From contig NZ_CP054923.1 of assembly GCF_013364215.1 (NCBI RefSeq), positions 6,324,001 to 6,388,000 on the forward strand: a DNA stretch of 64,000 bases, written 5' to 3'. The translations under genes were made by a program, and so were the position numbers. Positions 1 through 8,837 of the stretch are shown piece by piece (positions within the stretch are counted from its first letter, which is position 1; the number at the start of each line of letters is the position of its first letter). The notes beneath the pieces are model-generated. The model was not told the DNA's origin and made no database searches. It saw only the letters and a list, made by a program, of their open reading frames with translations. This stretch comes from Verrucosispora sp. NA02020. Lineage in GTDB: Bacteria; Actinomycetota; Actinomycetes; Mycobacteriales; Micromonosporaceae.

Positions 1-209
1 GTGGTCTCCTTGCCCGGCACCTTGGACGGGTCGTCGATACCGACGCCCGCCGCGGTCATCACCGCCTCGGTGGTCAGCGGTGTGATCTCCGAGATCGCCC
101 CGACCAACGTGGTCTTGCCGACACCGAAGCCACCCGCGACGACGATCTTCGCGGAGATGATTCCCCGGCTCTGGCGGGCCCCGGCGGGGTCATAGCTCGC
201 GAAGTCCAC
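1..209 (-). CDS. cvnD: Conservon GTPase CvnD, 5' part only
   Basis: The first 69 codons of a small GTPase/ATP-binding protein are visible; the rest lies beyond the left edge. The GTG start at 207-209 overlaps the end of the DUF742 gene by 20 bases, the tight coupling usual in conservons. The P-loop GGFGVGKTT is at residues 26-34. In Streptomyces conservons the GTPase works with the sensor-like CvnA, roadblock CvnB and DUF742 CvnC as a membrane-associated switch resembling a G-protein system; that role is carried over from the family. The remaining G motifs cannot be checked here. Confidence 0.93.
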   Translation of the reverse strand, partial: MDFASYDPAGARQSRGIISAKIVVAGGFGVGKTTLVGAISEITPLTTEAVMTAAGVGIDDPSKVPGKET

Positions 210-555
210 TCAGCACCCTTCCCAGCATTTCCATCCGCTCCTCGAAACCTGTGGCGGGAGCGGCCGTCTGTAGCGTCAACAGGCCCTCGGCCACCATGTC
301 GGCGACCAACACCCGGGCGACACCCAGCGGTAGCCGGGTGTACGCGGCGATTTCCGCCAGCGATTCGGGCCGGCTCTCGCAGACCATGGCGATGCGATGC
401 TTGTCATGCCCGGCAAACCGCGACTCGGCGATCTGGGTGGGGCTGGCGACCAGCACCGCTTCCAAGGCGATGTCCTGCCGCGGCTCGGTCCGTCCCCGGG
501 TGACCGCGTACGGCCGCACCAGTGCACCACGCGGGTCACGTCGGTGTTGCTCCAT
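190..555 (-). CDS. cvnC: DUF742 protein CvnC of the conservon
   Basis: This 121-residue protein has the DUF742 layout: a short N-terminal stretch with LVRPYAVTRGRT, then a winged-helix-like part (about residues 50-95, with LPLGVARVLVADMVAEGLL) and a short C-terminal helix. A near-perfect ribosome site, AGGAGGTGA, precedes the ATG. It lies between the roadblock and GTPase genes, the standard third position in a conservon. DUF742 proteins are thought to link the GTPase to the other components; no catalytic function is known. The assignment is firm at family level. Confidence 0.93.
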   Translation of the reverse strand: MEQHRRDPRGALVRPYAVTRGRTEPRQDIALEAVLVASPTQIAESRFAGHDKHRIAMVCESRPESLAEIAAYTRLPLGVARVLVADMVAEGLLTLQTAAPATGFEERMEMLGRVLSGLREL

Positions 556-641
556 CCGCGATCACCTCCTCTCCCCTCCGCCGGCATGTCGCCACCGGAT
601 CTCCTCCGTACCGGCGCGGGGTTGCGCCGGTCCTGTCCCTG

Positions 642-1049
642 TTATGACCGCACCGCGTCCCGGGGCAGCGGCACCAGCGCCGCGCCGACCCGCTCGACCA
701 GCAGTGCCATCTCGTAGCCCACCTGCCCGACGTCGCAGCTTCGCGCCGCGAGCACGGCCATCGACGACCCGTCGCTGATCGACATCAGGAACAGGTAGCC
801 GCTGTCCATCTCGATGACCGTCTGCAGCACCCCGCCGGCACTGAACATCCGCGCGGCGCCCTCGGTCAGGCTCACCACGCCGGAGGTGATCGCGGCGAGC
901 TGGTCCGCCCGGTCCCCCGGCAGGTCACGGGAGGAAGCGAGTAGCAGTCCGTCGGCGGACACCGCCACCACGTGGGCGATACCCGCCACGCTGTCGGCGA
1001 AGTTGGTGAGCAGCCAACCCATGTCCTGCATGGCCGCTGGCCTGTTCAT
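642..1049 (-). CDS. cvnB: Roadblock/LC7-domain protein CvnB
   Basis: A 135-residue roadblock/LC7 protein, the second gene of the conservon. The fold is recognisable from the N-terminal helix LLTNFADSVAGIAHVVAVSADG, followed by LLLASSRDLP and the long helix ending EGAARMF. Roadblock proteins commonly act as GTPase-activating partners of small GTPases such as MglA; in a conservon the partner would be CvnD. Its ATG overlaps the last bases of cvnA as ATGA (4 bases), so the two are probably translationally coupled. A gap of 86 bases separates it from cvnC. Confidence 0.94.
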   Translation of the reverse strand: MNRPAAMQDMGWLLTNFADSVAGIAHVVAVSADGLLLASSRDLPGDRADQLAAITSGVVSLTEGAARMFSAGGVLQTVIEMDSGYLFLMSISDGSSMAVLAARSCDVGQVGYEMALLVERVGAALVPLPRDAVRS

Positions 1050-4000
1050 CGGCTCGTCTCCTTGGTCGAGGTGCTGTCCTGGCTCGCTCCGGCCGTCCGT
1101 CCGCGCTGCACGCCACGGTGGTAGGCCGAGAGCAGACCGCGTACTTCGTCCGGCGTACGGCGGCTGCGCTCACGTCCGCTGCGGGGCTCGATCCCACCGG
1201 GGACGAGCTGCTGCTGCGGCACCCGCTTGGGCAGTCCGGACCGGGTGGTGCCGGCCGGGGTCGGCTCGGCCGCCTTGCTGGCCCGCGTCCAGCCGTCGTC
1301 GGCCGCGGTCCGCCAGGCGTCGGACTCCGAGGCCTGCGGGGCCGCCGGCGACGGCGCCGGGGGCGGCGTGGCCGAGGTGGCCGGTGGCGGTGCCGCCGGT
1401 GGTGGCGCGGCGGGCGGAGTCACCGTGGGCAGTGGCGTGGTCGCGGCGGTCGTCGCGGTCGACGCGGCCGGTGACGACTGGTACGCGGGTGGCGGCGCGG
1501 GCTGCGCGGCGGCAGCCGCCCCGGGTGTACGTGTGGGCAACGGGCTCCGTCCCCGAGTCGGCTCGACGGCCGGCGCGGGTGGGCCGGCAGCCGGCTGCGG
1601 CGGCTCGTCGAACTGCGGTCGGCTGAAGATGGCGGTGGCGTCGTTGCCGTGCGAACGGAACCAGACCGCCTCCATCTCGCGGAAGATCGGCGCCTCGGCC
1701 TGGGGTTCCGGCGGGGCGGTGATCGGCGCGGTGGCCTGTGGTGCCGTGGCGGCCAGGCTGGCGCCCAGGCCACGGAAGGGGGTGTCGGTCTGCGGGGTCG
1801 CACCCACACCGAACGCGGTCGGTGCGCTCATCGGTGCCCCGGCGACCGGACCGGCCGGCAGCACCGGGTCGGGCCGGGCGGCGGGCGGTGCGCTCCGCTG
1901 CGGCAGCGGATCGAGTGACGGCTGGGCGACCGTCGGCGTGCCGGCGTTGAACCCCCCGGCGAAGGCGGGCGGTGCGGTACGGGCCGGCGGGGCCGGCGGC
2001 TCCGGGGTCGGGGCCGGGTTCGCGGTCGGCCACGGCGCCGACGAGGGGGTGGTGTCGCGCCACCGCTCGGTCAACGTGGCGAGGTTGGTGCGACCGGTGC
2101 CGGTGAGCGGCTCACTGGGGGCCGGCGGCGTCGGGGTCTGCTCGACGGCGAGCGGCTGACGCGGCCGGGTGATCTGGTCGCGGCCCCGCAGGCTCGGCAG
2201 GATCACCGTCGAGGCCGGCAGGGTGATCTGCGCCACGGTGCCGCCCTCGACGTTGCGGCGCAGCTCGACCCGGATGCTGTAGCGGGCCGCGAGGCGGCTG
2301 ACCACCGCGAGACCCATCAGCCGGAAGGCGGCCACGTCGACGGTGGACGGCGCGGCGAGCCGGCGGTTGAGCGAGTCGAGCTGCTCGTCGCTCAGCCCGA
2401 GGCCCCGGTCCTCGATCTGGATGAGCACGTAGTCGCGGATGCGGCGGCCGTCGGCGACCACGGTGGTGTTCGGCGGCGAGAAGCGGGTGGCGTTGTCGAG
2501 CAGCTCGGCCACCAGCCGCACGACGTCGTTGACCGCGTGCGCGGCCACCGAGACGTCGGTGTCGACGGTGCCGAACTCGATCCGGTTGTAGAGCTCCACC
2601 TCGGACTGCGCGGCGCGCAGCACGTCCACCAGCAACGCGTCGTCGCGACGCGGCACGGCCGAGTCCGCGCCGGCCAGCACCAGCAGGTTCTCGTCGTTGC
2701 GGCGCATCCGGGTGGCGAGGTGGTCGAGCTCGAAGAGCTGGGCGAGCCGCTTCGGGTCCTCCTCGCCACGTTCGATCGCGTCGAGTTCACCGATCATCCG
2801 GTCGACCAGGGTCTGACTGCGCCGGGCCAGGTTGAGGAACATCGCCGAGACGCTGGTCCGCAGGGCCGCCTGTTCGGCCGCGACCCGGACCGCCTCACGG
2901 TGTACGACGTTGAAGGCCAGGGCGACCTGTCCCACCTCGTCGCGGTTGTTGAGCTGGATCGGGTCGCGTACCTCGCGGACGATCTCGTCGACGCTGCCGT
3001 CGCTGACGTTGCCCATGCCCTGGAGGCGGCGCACCGCCTCGGGCAGGTCGTGGTTGGCCACCGAGAGCGCACCCTCACGCAGCCGGCGCAGCGAGTGGTT
3101 CAGCGAACGGGCCAGCACCACGGCCAGCGTCACCGCGATGATCAGGGTGAGCAGCACCAGCGTCGACTCGACGATGGCCTGCCGGATGACGTCCGTCCGT
3201 GCCTGCTCGGCCTGGGCGAGCAACTGGTTCTGAAGCTCGATCTCGGCCCAGCGCATCAGCTCGTTGACCGCGCCGATCGCCGCGGTGGCGTCCTGCGCGC
3301 TGACCGGCGAACGGTTGCCCACCGAGCGGCTGATGTCGGTGGCGATCCGGTCGGCCAGCACCACCGCGTCACCCGAGACGGTGCTCTCGACCAGGGCCCG
3401 CTGGGCCGGGTCGGCGGCCAGCGAGAAGGCCAGCAGCGCCTCCTGCTGGCCGGTCAGGGTGGCCACGAACGCGGAGAACTGTTCGTTGTCCAGCCGGCCA
3501 CGGGTCAGCGCCGTGAAGGCGATCGACTCCTCCTCGGCGACGGCGGCCTTCGCGCGGGCGAAGGCGGCCACCGCGCGGCGGGTGTCGGCCAACCGCTCCT
3601 CACCCGGCAACTGGGCCAGGCCGTCGCCGTAGGCGACCAGGTCGGACAGGACCACGCCGTACCGCAGGGCCGCCTCGGCGACCTCCATCTGCGAACGGTC
3701 GAGCACCTCCTGCCGGGTGCCGTCCAGCGTGTCCAGGTGCGTGTCGATGGTCCGTAGGCGGTCGCCGACCGCGCTGGGCACCTCACCGACCTTGGACCGC
3801 TCCGCGCGGTACGCCTCGATCCGCTGCTGGGTCTGCCGGACCCGCAGGTTGTACGCGTCGGCCTGCGGCTGCGGCTGGGCCAGGTAGGCCGCTGCCGCCA
3901 TCCGTTCGGCGTGCAGGTCGTTAGTGAGCGCGGAGATGTTGATGGACAGTGCGGTCAGCGATCGGGCCTGGGTGGCGTCGTAGGCGCCCTCGCCGACAGA

Positions 4001-4162
4001 GACGAGACGGACGGTGGCCAGCGCGATGACCGCGGCGACCGGCACGACCAGAATCAGCGCCAGCTTGGACCGGATCCGGGCGTCACGCAGCCGGAACAGG
4101 CGGCGAGGCGCCTTCGGCACGGCGTCACCGCTGGCGGGCAGGGTCGTCGGTCCGGTGCTCAC
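1046..4162 (-). CDS. cvnA: Conservon sensor histidine-kinase-like protein CvnA with nitrate-sensor-type extracellular domain
   Basis: A 1038-residue membrane sensor. I chose the GTG at 4160-4162 because GGAGG lies 7 bases upstream; an ATG 26 codons further upstream has no such site. Order of parts: cytoplasmic N-terminus, membrane segment at about 33-54, a helical extracellular region (about 60-330) of the nitrate/nitrite-sensing (NIT) type, second membrane segment at about 332-355, HAMP (to about 415), an H-box-like LDHLATRMRR near 482, and a GHKL ATPase domain with ELLDNATRFSPP near 557 and DRGLGL near 587. Roughly residues 660-1038 form a Pro/Ala/Thr-rich tail of low complexity. First gene of the conservon. 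Whether it autophosphorylates is not shown by the sequence. Confidence 0.93.
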   Translation of the reverse strand: MSTGPTTLPASGDAVPKAPRRLFRLRDARIRSKLALILVVPVAAVIALATVRLVSVGEGAYDATQARSLTALSINISALTNDLHAERMAAAAYLAQPQPQADAYNLRVRQTQQRIEAYRAERSKVGEVPSAVGDRLRTIDTHLDTLDGTRQEVLDRSQMEVAEAALRYGVVLSDLVAYGDGLAQLPGEERLADTRRAVAAFARAKAAVAEEESIAFTALTRGRLDNEQFSAFVATLTGQQEALLAFSLAADPAQRALVESTVSGDAVVLADRIATDISRSVGNRSPVSAQDATAAIGAVNELMRWAEIELQNQLLAQAEQARTDVIRQAIVESTLVLLTLIIAVTLAVVLARSLNHSLRRLREGALSVANHDLPEAVRRLQGMGNVSDGSVDEIVREVRDPIQLNNRDEVGQVALAFNVVHREAVRVAAEQAALRTSVSAMFLNLARRSQTLVDRMIGELDAIERGEEDPKRLAQLFELDHLATRMRRNDENLLVLAGADSAVPRRDDALLVDVLRAAQSEVELYNRIEFGTVDTDVSVAAHAVNDVVRLVAELLDNATRFSPPNTTVVADGRRIRDYVLIQIEDRGLGLSDEQLDSLNRRLAAPSTVDVAAFRLMGLAVVSRLAARYSIRVELRRNVEGGTVAQITLPASTVILPSLRGRDQITRPRQPLAVEQTPTPPAPSEPLTGTGRTNLATLTERWRDTTPSSAPWPTANPAPTPEPPAPPARTAPPAFAGGFNAGTPTVAQPSLDPLPQRSAPPAARPDPVLPAGPVAGAPMSAPTAFGVGATPQTDTPFRGLGASLAATAPQATAPITAPPEPQAEAPIFREMEAVWFRSHGNDATAIFSRPQFDEPPQPAAGPPAPAVEPTRGRSPLPTRTPGAAAAAQPAPPPAYQSSPAASTATTAATTPLPTVTPPAAPPPAAPPPATSATPPPAPSPAAPQASESDAWRTAADDGWTRASKAAEPTPAGTTRSGLPKRVPQQQLVPGGIEPRSGRERSRRTPDEVRGLLSAYHRGVQRGRTAGASQDSTSTKETSR

Positions 4163-4609
4163 GACATCGCCTCCGTCGTTTTCTCCACGCCTGGCCCGTC
4201 GATCCGTGCATGGAGCGACGGCCAGCGCCACGCGCGGCACGGCCGCGATTTCATCAGACGAGATCGTGTTTGGGAAGCCGCAGGCGGGCAGGAATCGGTC
4301 GGACGTCGCGCATCCCGTGATCCGGTCAACTAATACCTACATTTCCACAGCGCCCTGATCAGGGCATGTAACTCCAGAGTGGCGAAGCATGTCGCCACAG
4401 TGAGCAACGGAAAACATCTGGTTACCCCAACATGTGGGATCGGCGTCCCGAAACGCCTCCAGTGGTCCCGCTTGACCGCAGCGCCCGGCATTGGCAAGGT
4501 TTTGCAGGCTTCGCGCACACGGTACGGCAGACCCTTCCCAATTATCCACAGTGGACGGTTGCCGACACCAGTGACCGGGCCCCGCCCGCGCCACACCAGG
4601 AGGACTGAG
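4163..4609. promoter_or_regulatory. Divergent regulatory region between cvnA and the binding-protein gene
   Basis: These 447 bases separate two genes that point away from each other and contain no convincing ORF. They hold a perfect 14-bp palindrome, GCCCTGATCAGGGC, at 4352-4365 and a 7-bp inverted repeat (GTGGCGA, 6-base spacer, TCGCCAC) at 4379-4398. Both could be operator sites. The region is less GC-rich than the flanking genes, as a promoter region would be, but I found no clear pair of -35/-10 hexamers. The lipoprotein gene has AGGAGG at 4598-4603 before its TTG start. Confidence 0.45.
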
Positions 4610-5791
4610 TTGACCCCCTTCCGCTCCGCGACCGCCACGGCGCTCGCATCCACCCTGCTGGCCTCCATGCTCGCCGGCTGCCAGTTCGGCGGAGAGGCGA
4701 GGGACACGAGCCCGATCGTCATCGCCGCCGACCTGGAGCTCTCCGGAGCAGCGGCCGGGGTCGGCAAGGCGTACCGGCAGGCACTGGAACTCAAGGTCGA
4801 ACAGTTGAACGCCTCGGGTGCGCTGAACGGCCGGTCGATCGATCTGCGGGTGAAGGACAATCGTTCCGACGCCAGTGAGTCGCTGCGAAACATCGCGGAC
4901 TTCAGCAACGATTCGGCGGTCAGCGCCATCATCATGGGCGGCTGCAACGAATGCGCGGTCGGCGCGGTGCGCACCATCAACGAAAAGCAGATCCCGACCA
5001 TCGCGCTCGCCGCGGCGGGCGCCATCACGAGTCCGGTCGCAGAACGACGGTACGTGTTCAAATTGGCACCGAACGCAGCCGACAGTGCCGACGCGCTCAC
5101 CGTCGAACTGCGCCGCCGCAGCATCGACACGATCGGCATTCTGCACACCGAGGACACGTACGGCCGGGAGGGTGTCACCGCGCTGCAGCGCGAGTTCGAC
5201 AACGCCGGCATCCAGGTGGTGGCCCAGGCCTCGGTCCGGGCCACGGACACCGAGGTGGACGGGCAGGCCAGCACGCTGGCCGCCGCCAACCCGGAGGGGA
5301 TCATCATCTGGACCTCGCCGGAGCAGGCCATGCTCGCCGCCGCAGCGGTGAAGCGGGCCAACTTCTCCGGGGCGCTCTACCTCGACGCCGCCGCGGCCGG
5401 TGACCTCTTCCTCGGGTCGGCCTCGCGGGCGGTGGAGCGGGCGACCCTGGTGTTCACCCAGACCATGGTGATCGACGACGTCATCGCGACCACCCCGGCG
5501 AAGGCCGCCCGCCGCCAGTGGTTCCAGGACTACACCGCCCGCTTCGGCGGCTACCACGGCTCGTCCTCCTTCGCGGCGGACGCCGTCCAGCTCATCGCCG
5601 ACGCCGAGCTGCGCTCCGGCGGCCCGGCCGGACAGGTCGACCGTGACGGCCTCCGCGACGTGCTGGAGACGTCCCAGTTGGACGGCCTGTCCGGACCGAT
5701 CCGGATGACGCCGGACAACCACTCCGGGCTGATGCCGCAGGCGCTCACCACGCTGGTCGCCCGGAACGGCCGGTGGCGTCTGGCCGGCTGA
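4610..5791 (+). CDS. Branched-chain-amino-acid-type periplasmic binding lipoprotein
   Basis: A 393-residue type I periplasmic binding protein (Peripla_BP_6 family). The TTG start is set by AGGAGG 6 bases upstream and leads straight into a lipoprotein signal peptide with lipobox LAGC (Cys at about residue 24). The mature part begins PIVIAADLELSGAAAGVG, as expected for the first beta strand of Leu/Ile/Val-binding proteins, with further typical segments DNRSDASESL and GILHTEDTYGREGV. No matching permease or ATPase of the branched-chain amino-acid type is in the window, so it is either an orphan ABC receptor or a ligand receptor for signalling, possibly with the divergent conservon. The ligand is unknown. 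Confidence 0.85.
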   Translation: MTPFRSATATALASTLLASMLAGCQFGGEARDTSPIVIAADLELSGAAAGVGKAYRQALELKVEQLNASGALNGRSIDLRVKDNRSDASESLRNIADFSNDSAVSAIIMGGCNECAVGAVRTINEKQIPTIALAAAGAITSPVAERRYVFKLAPNAADSADALTVELRRRSIDTIGILHTEDTYGREGVTALQREFDNAGIQVVAQASVRATDTEVDGQASTLAAANPEGIIIWTSPEQAMLAAAAVKRANFSGALYLDAAAAGDLFLGSASRAVERATLVFTQTMVIDDVIATTPAKAARRQWFQDYTARFGGYHGSSSFAADAVQLIADAELRSGGPAGQVDRDGLRDVLETSQLDGLSGPIRMTPDNHSGLMPQALTTLVARNGRWRLAG

Positions 5792-5797
5792 GCCGGG

Positions 5798-6658
5798 TCA
5801 GCGGCTGGAGGTGGTCTCGCGCACCCAGGGCAGGCTGCGACGCTCGACGAGCACCAGCACGGTGTACAGCAGGATGCTGACCAGGGCGACGAGGATGATC
5901 GCCGCCCACGCCGTAGCGGTGTCACCGATGCCCGCGTACTGCTGGATGACGAAGCCGAGACCACCCTCACCGGCCTGGAACTCGCCGATCACCGCGCCGA
6001 TCGCGGCCAGCGGCATGGCGACCTTGAGCCCGACGAAGATCTGCGGCAGCGCGGCCGGGAAGCGGACCTTACGGAACGCCTGCCAGCGGGAGGCGTTCCA
6101 GGACCGGACCAGCTCGGCCAGCTCGGCCGAGGTGGTGGTCAGGCCGGTCGCGGTGGAGAGCACGATCGGGAAGAAGCAGAGCAGGAAGACCATCGTCAGG
6201 ATGGGCTTCTGACCCCAACCGAGCGCCACCACCAGCAGCGGGCCCAGGGTGATCTTCGGGACCGCGTTGACGGCGACCAGCAGCGGGGTGAACATCCGCT
6301 CGACCGTCCGCGAGGCGGCCAACGACAGTCCGATCAGCACACCCGCCACCGCCGAGAGCAGGAAGCCGAGCAGGATCTCGCCGGTGGTGGTGACGGTGTG
6401 TTCGAGCAGTCGGTCCTGCCCCATGCGGAACGCGGTCAGCACGTCGCCGGGAGGCGGCAGGGCCGCCGGGTGGACCAGCTCCAGCCGGGCGACCAGCCAC
6501 CACACACTGAAGGCGATCAGCAGGCCGGCGGCTGGCAGCAGCGCGGACGTCGCGCCGTCCCGCAGGTCTCCCGGCCGCCACCGCCGGCCACGCGGTGCGG
6601 CCGGGGCCGGCTCCGGGGCGGGCGTCGCCTCCGGCTGCCGTGAGCGGACGTCGGTCAT
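5798..6658 (-). CDS. NitT/TauT-type ABC transporter permease
   Basis: A 286-residue inner-membrane permease of the nitrate/sulfonate/taurine class (SsuC/TauC-like). The N-terminal 35 residues are polar and Pro/Ala-rich, followed by about six hydrophobic segments. The EAA-type loop that contacts the ATPase is recognisable in WQAFRKVRFPAALPQIFVG (about residues 187-205). AGGAGG lies 5 bases upstream of the ATG. The gene follows the substrate-binding protein gene after a 105-base gap containing a strong hairpin, and its ATPase partner is probably the gene at 8053 on the other strand. The substrate cannot be told from sequence; sulfonates, pyrimidines and thiamine precursors are all carried by this class. 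Confidence 0.88.
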   Translation of the reverse strand: MTDVRSRQPEATPAPEPAPAAPRGRRWRPGDLRDGATSALLPAAGLLIAFSVWWLVARLELVHPAALPPPGDVLTAFRMGQDRLLEHTVTTTGEILLGFLLSAVAGVLIGLSLAASRTVERMFTPLLVAVNAVPKITLGPLLVVALGWGQKPILTMVFLLCFFPIVLSTATGLTTTSAELAELVRSWNASRWQAFRKVRFPAALPQIFVGLKVAMPLAAIGAVIGEFQAGEGGLGFVIQQYAGIGDTATAWAAIILVALVSILLYTVLVLVERRSLPWVRETTSSR

Positions 6659-6695
6659 CGGATCCTCCTGCGGTTCGGGTGGTCAGACGCGGGAT

Positions 6696-6735
6696 CGGGG
6701 TACGCCGTACCGGCTGGCCGGCACGGCGTACCCCG
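6696..6735 (-). terminator. Hairpin between binding-protein and permease genes
   Basis: A perfect 13-bp stem (outer arms CGGGGTACGCCGT at 6696-6708 and its complement at 6723-6735) lies in the 105-base gap between two co-directional transporter genes. It has no U-tract. In this position such hairpins commonly act as partial terminators or 3' stabilisers, so that more binding protein than permease is made. That role is inferred. Confidence 0.55.
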
Positions 6736-6763
6736 CGGTGGAACTGGAACGGACTGGTCGACC

Positions 6764-7786
6764 TCAGGCCTTGGGGGCCAGGTTGAAGTCGATGATCTGG
6801 TCCGGGCTGAGGTCGGACTTCAGCGCACCGGCACCGCGCAGGATCGCGATGCTCTTGGCCACCCGGCCACTGTCCAGCGTGCCCAGAGCGGTACCGGAGT
6901 TGCTCGACCGGACGTACCCGGCCATCAGCTGCAGCTCGGCGGCGGCAGCGGCGGGCACCACGGCCTCGACGTTCTTGGCCAGGATCTCGGCGGCCTCCTG
7001 CGGGTTCTCCAGGGCGTACTCCAGGCCCTTGAGCAGGGCCGCGGTGAACCGCTTGACCATCTCCGGCTTCTCGGTGGCGACCTGCTTCGAGGTGATCAGC
7101 ACGTTGCCGTAGAGGTCCTGCATCACGTTGCTGTACGGCAGCAGGACGGCCTTCTTCTTGGTCACCGCCTCGATGGTGGGCTGACCGACGACGAACTGGC
7201 CGATGCCGTCCACCGAGCCGGAGGCCAGCGTGCCCATCAGGGTCTGGGCGTCACCGTTGACCCAGGTCACCTTGTCGTAGTCGATGCCGGCCATCCGCGC
7301 GTACGTCGGGAAGAGGTTCCGGACGACCGAGCCGGGGGTGTCGGCGAGCTTCTTGCCCTCCAGGTCCTTCGGCGTGCTGATGCCGGTGCCCTCGACGGTC
7401 GCGATGGCGGCCATCGTGCGCTGCTGGATCGCCGCCACCGCGACGAAGTCCTTGGCCTGGCCGTTGCCGAGCTGGAGCAGACCGCCGGTCAGGTCGATCG
7501 GGCCGAACTGCGCCTGACCGCCGACGATCGTCTGGATCACGGCGTTGGTGCCCTGGCCGGGCTTGATGTCCACGTCGAAGCCGGCGTCCTTGAAGAAGCC
7601 CTTCTCCTTCGCCACCCAGGCGTAGGCGTCACGCCCGAAGTTGCCGAACGAGGTGAGGTAGGTCACCTGCTCCATCGAGGAGCCGACGTTGTCGTCAGCG
7701 TCGTCCGAGCCGCTGCCGCACGCGGAGACCAGGGCGAGCGCGGTGGCCATCGTGGCCGCGGCGACCGTACGGGTCAGCCTTCTCAT
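6764..7786 (-). CDS. NMT1/THI5-like ABC substrate-binding lipoprotein
   Basis: A 340-residue type II binding protein. I chose the ATG at 7784-7786 because it opens a lipoprotein signal peptide (MRRLTRTVAAATMATALALVSAC, lipobox LVSAC); the longer frame adds 52 residues without signal character. The mature protein begins with a Ser/Asp linker and VTYLTSFGNFGRDAYAWVAKEKGFFKDAGFDVDI, the hallmark of the NMT1/THI5-like/SsuA family, followed by the GQGTNAVIQTIVGGQAQFG ligand-loop region. It should deliver a small anionic or pyrimidine-like molecule to the permease encoded next. It is the first gene of its unit and is divergent from the ATPase gene. Confidence 0.88.
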   Translation of the reverse strand: MRRLTRTVAAATMATALALVSACGSGSDDADDNVGSSMEQVTYLTSFGNFGRDAYAWVAKEKGFFKDAGFDVDIKPGQGTNAVIQTIVGGQAQFGPIDLTGGLLQLGNGQAKDFVAVAAIQQRTMAAIATVEGTGISTPKDLEGKKLADTPGSVVRNLFPTYARMAGIDYDKVTWVNGDAQTLMGTLASGSVDGIGQFVVGQPTIEAVTKKKAVLLPYSNVMQDLYGNVLITSKQVATEKPEMVKRFTAALLKGLEYALENPQEAAEILAKNVEAVVPAAAAAELQLMAGYVRSSNSGTALGTLDSGRVAKSIAILRGAGALKSDLSPDQIIDFNLAPKA

Positions 7787-8052
7787 CAGTACACCTTGTC
7801 CTTTCCCACCGGAGGCGTCGCGGGCCTCCGGGAGGGGATGTTGGGGCGGTACCGGCAGCCGGGACGGAAGCCGACACCGCGTATCGAGGGGACTCTTCGC
7901 GGGCACAGCGTACGAGAACCTCACCTTTGCGACGCCAGGCATACCGGGTTGCGGAACGGAAACAACTCATCTCCACCCCGGACGGTGAGATAACGGTGGA
8001 GACCGCTAACCTTTGGGCGGAATCCTGACTACTCACTCAGGGAGGCCGTCGG
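7787..8052. promoter_or_regulatory. Divergent intergenic region of the ABC importer
   Basis: These 266 bases separate the binding-protein gene (minus) from the ATPase gene (plus) and must hold both promoters. The middle is AT-richer than the genes (for example around 7955-8030). I see no TPP-riboswitch signature here, so this importer does not appear to be thiamine-controlled although the thi operon is 4.5 kb away. GGGAGG at 8040-8045 serves the ATPase gene. Confidence 0.4.
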
Positions 8053-8835
8053 ATGATCCGCCTGTCCGAGGTTTCGCGCACCTTCGACGGCCGTAGTGGC
8101 CGCGTGGAGGCGCTGCGCGGCATCAACCTCGACGTGGCCGACGGCGAGTTCGTCGCCATCCTCGGTCGCTCCGGCTGCGGCAAGTCGACCCTGCTCCGGC
8201 TGATCGCCGGTCTGATCCCGGTCACCTCCGGCGAGATCACCGTGGGTGGCGAGACGGTCACCAAGCCGCGCCGCGACATCGCCATGCTGTTCCAGCGGCC
8301 GGCTCTGCTGCCGTGGCGCACCGTGCTGGACAACGTCCTGCTGCCGGTGGAGATCTTCGGCTGGAAGCGCGCCGACTACCGGGACCGTGCCCGGCAACTA
8401 CTCGACGTGGCCGGGCTGGCCGGTTTCGAGAAGCGGCTGCCGCACGAGCTGTCCGGCGGCATGCAGCAGCGGGTGTCGCTCTGCCGGTCCCTGATCGGCG
8501 ACCCCCGCGTGATGCTGATGGACGAGCCCTTCTCCGCGCTGGACGCGCTCACCCGGGAGGAACTGTCCGGGGAGTTGCAGCGGGTGCACATGCGCAGCCG
8601 GGCCACGGTCGTCTTCGTCACCCACTCCATCGACGAGGCGGTACTCCTGGCCGACCGGGTGATCGTGCTCAGTCCGCGCCCCGGCCGGGTCCGCAAGATC
8701 GTCGACGTGGCCATCCCCCGCCCCCGCACCCTAGGCCGCCACGCGCACCTGGCGGAGGTCGCCCAGGTCAGCGCCGACCTGCACGAGCTGCTCATGGAGC
8801 GGGACCACCCCGCGACCGCCGGTACGCGGCGGTGA
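8053..8835 (+). CDS. NitT/TauT-type ABC transporter ATP-binding protein
   Basis: A 260-residue ABC ATPase of the SsuB/TauB class. Walker A GRSGCGKST is near residue 38, the Q-loop is in MLFQRPALLPW, the signature LSGGMQQR is near residue 133, Walker B VMLMDEP is near 153 with the D-loop SALD, and the switch histidine is in FVTHSIDEA. GGGAGG sits 7 bases upstream of the ATG. It is very likely the energy unit for the permease and binding protein encoded divergently. Its stop overlaps or nearly abuts the oxidoreductase gene that follows, so the three plus-strand genes form an operon. Confidence 0.93.
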   Translation: MIRLSEVSRTFDGRSGRVEALRGINLDVADGEFVAILGRSGCGKSTLLRLIAGLIPVTSGEITVGGETVTKPRRDIAMLFQRPALLPWRTVLDNVLLPVEIFGWKRADYRDRARQLLDVAGLAGFEKRLPHELSGGMQQRVSLCRSLIGDPRVMLMDEPFSALDALTREELSGELQRVHMRSRATVVFVTHSIDEAVLLADRVIVLSPRPGRVRKIVDVAIPRPRTLGRHAHLAEVAQVSADLHELLMERDHPATAGTRR

Positions 8836-8837
8836 CC

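Noticed and set aside
7787..8052. Possible TPP riboswitch controlling the THI5-like importer
   Set aside because: No CUGAGA or ACCUGA box or the paired arms seen at 18985-19072 could be found, so thiamine control of this importer is not supported.
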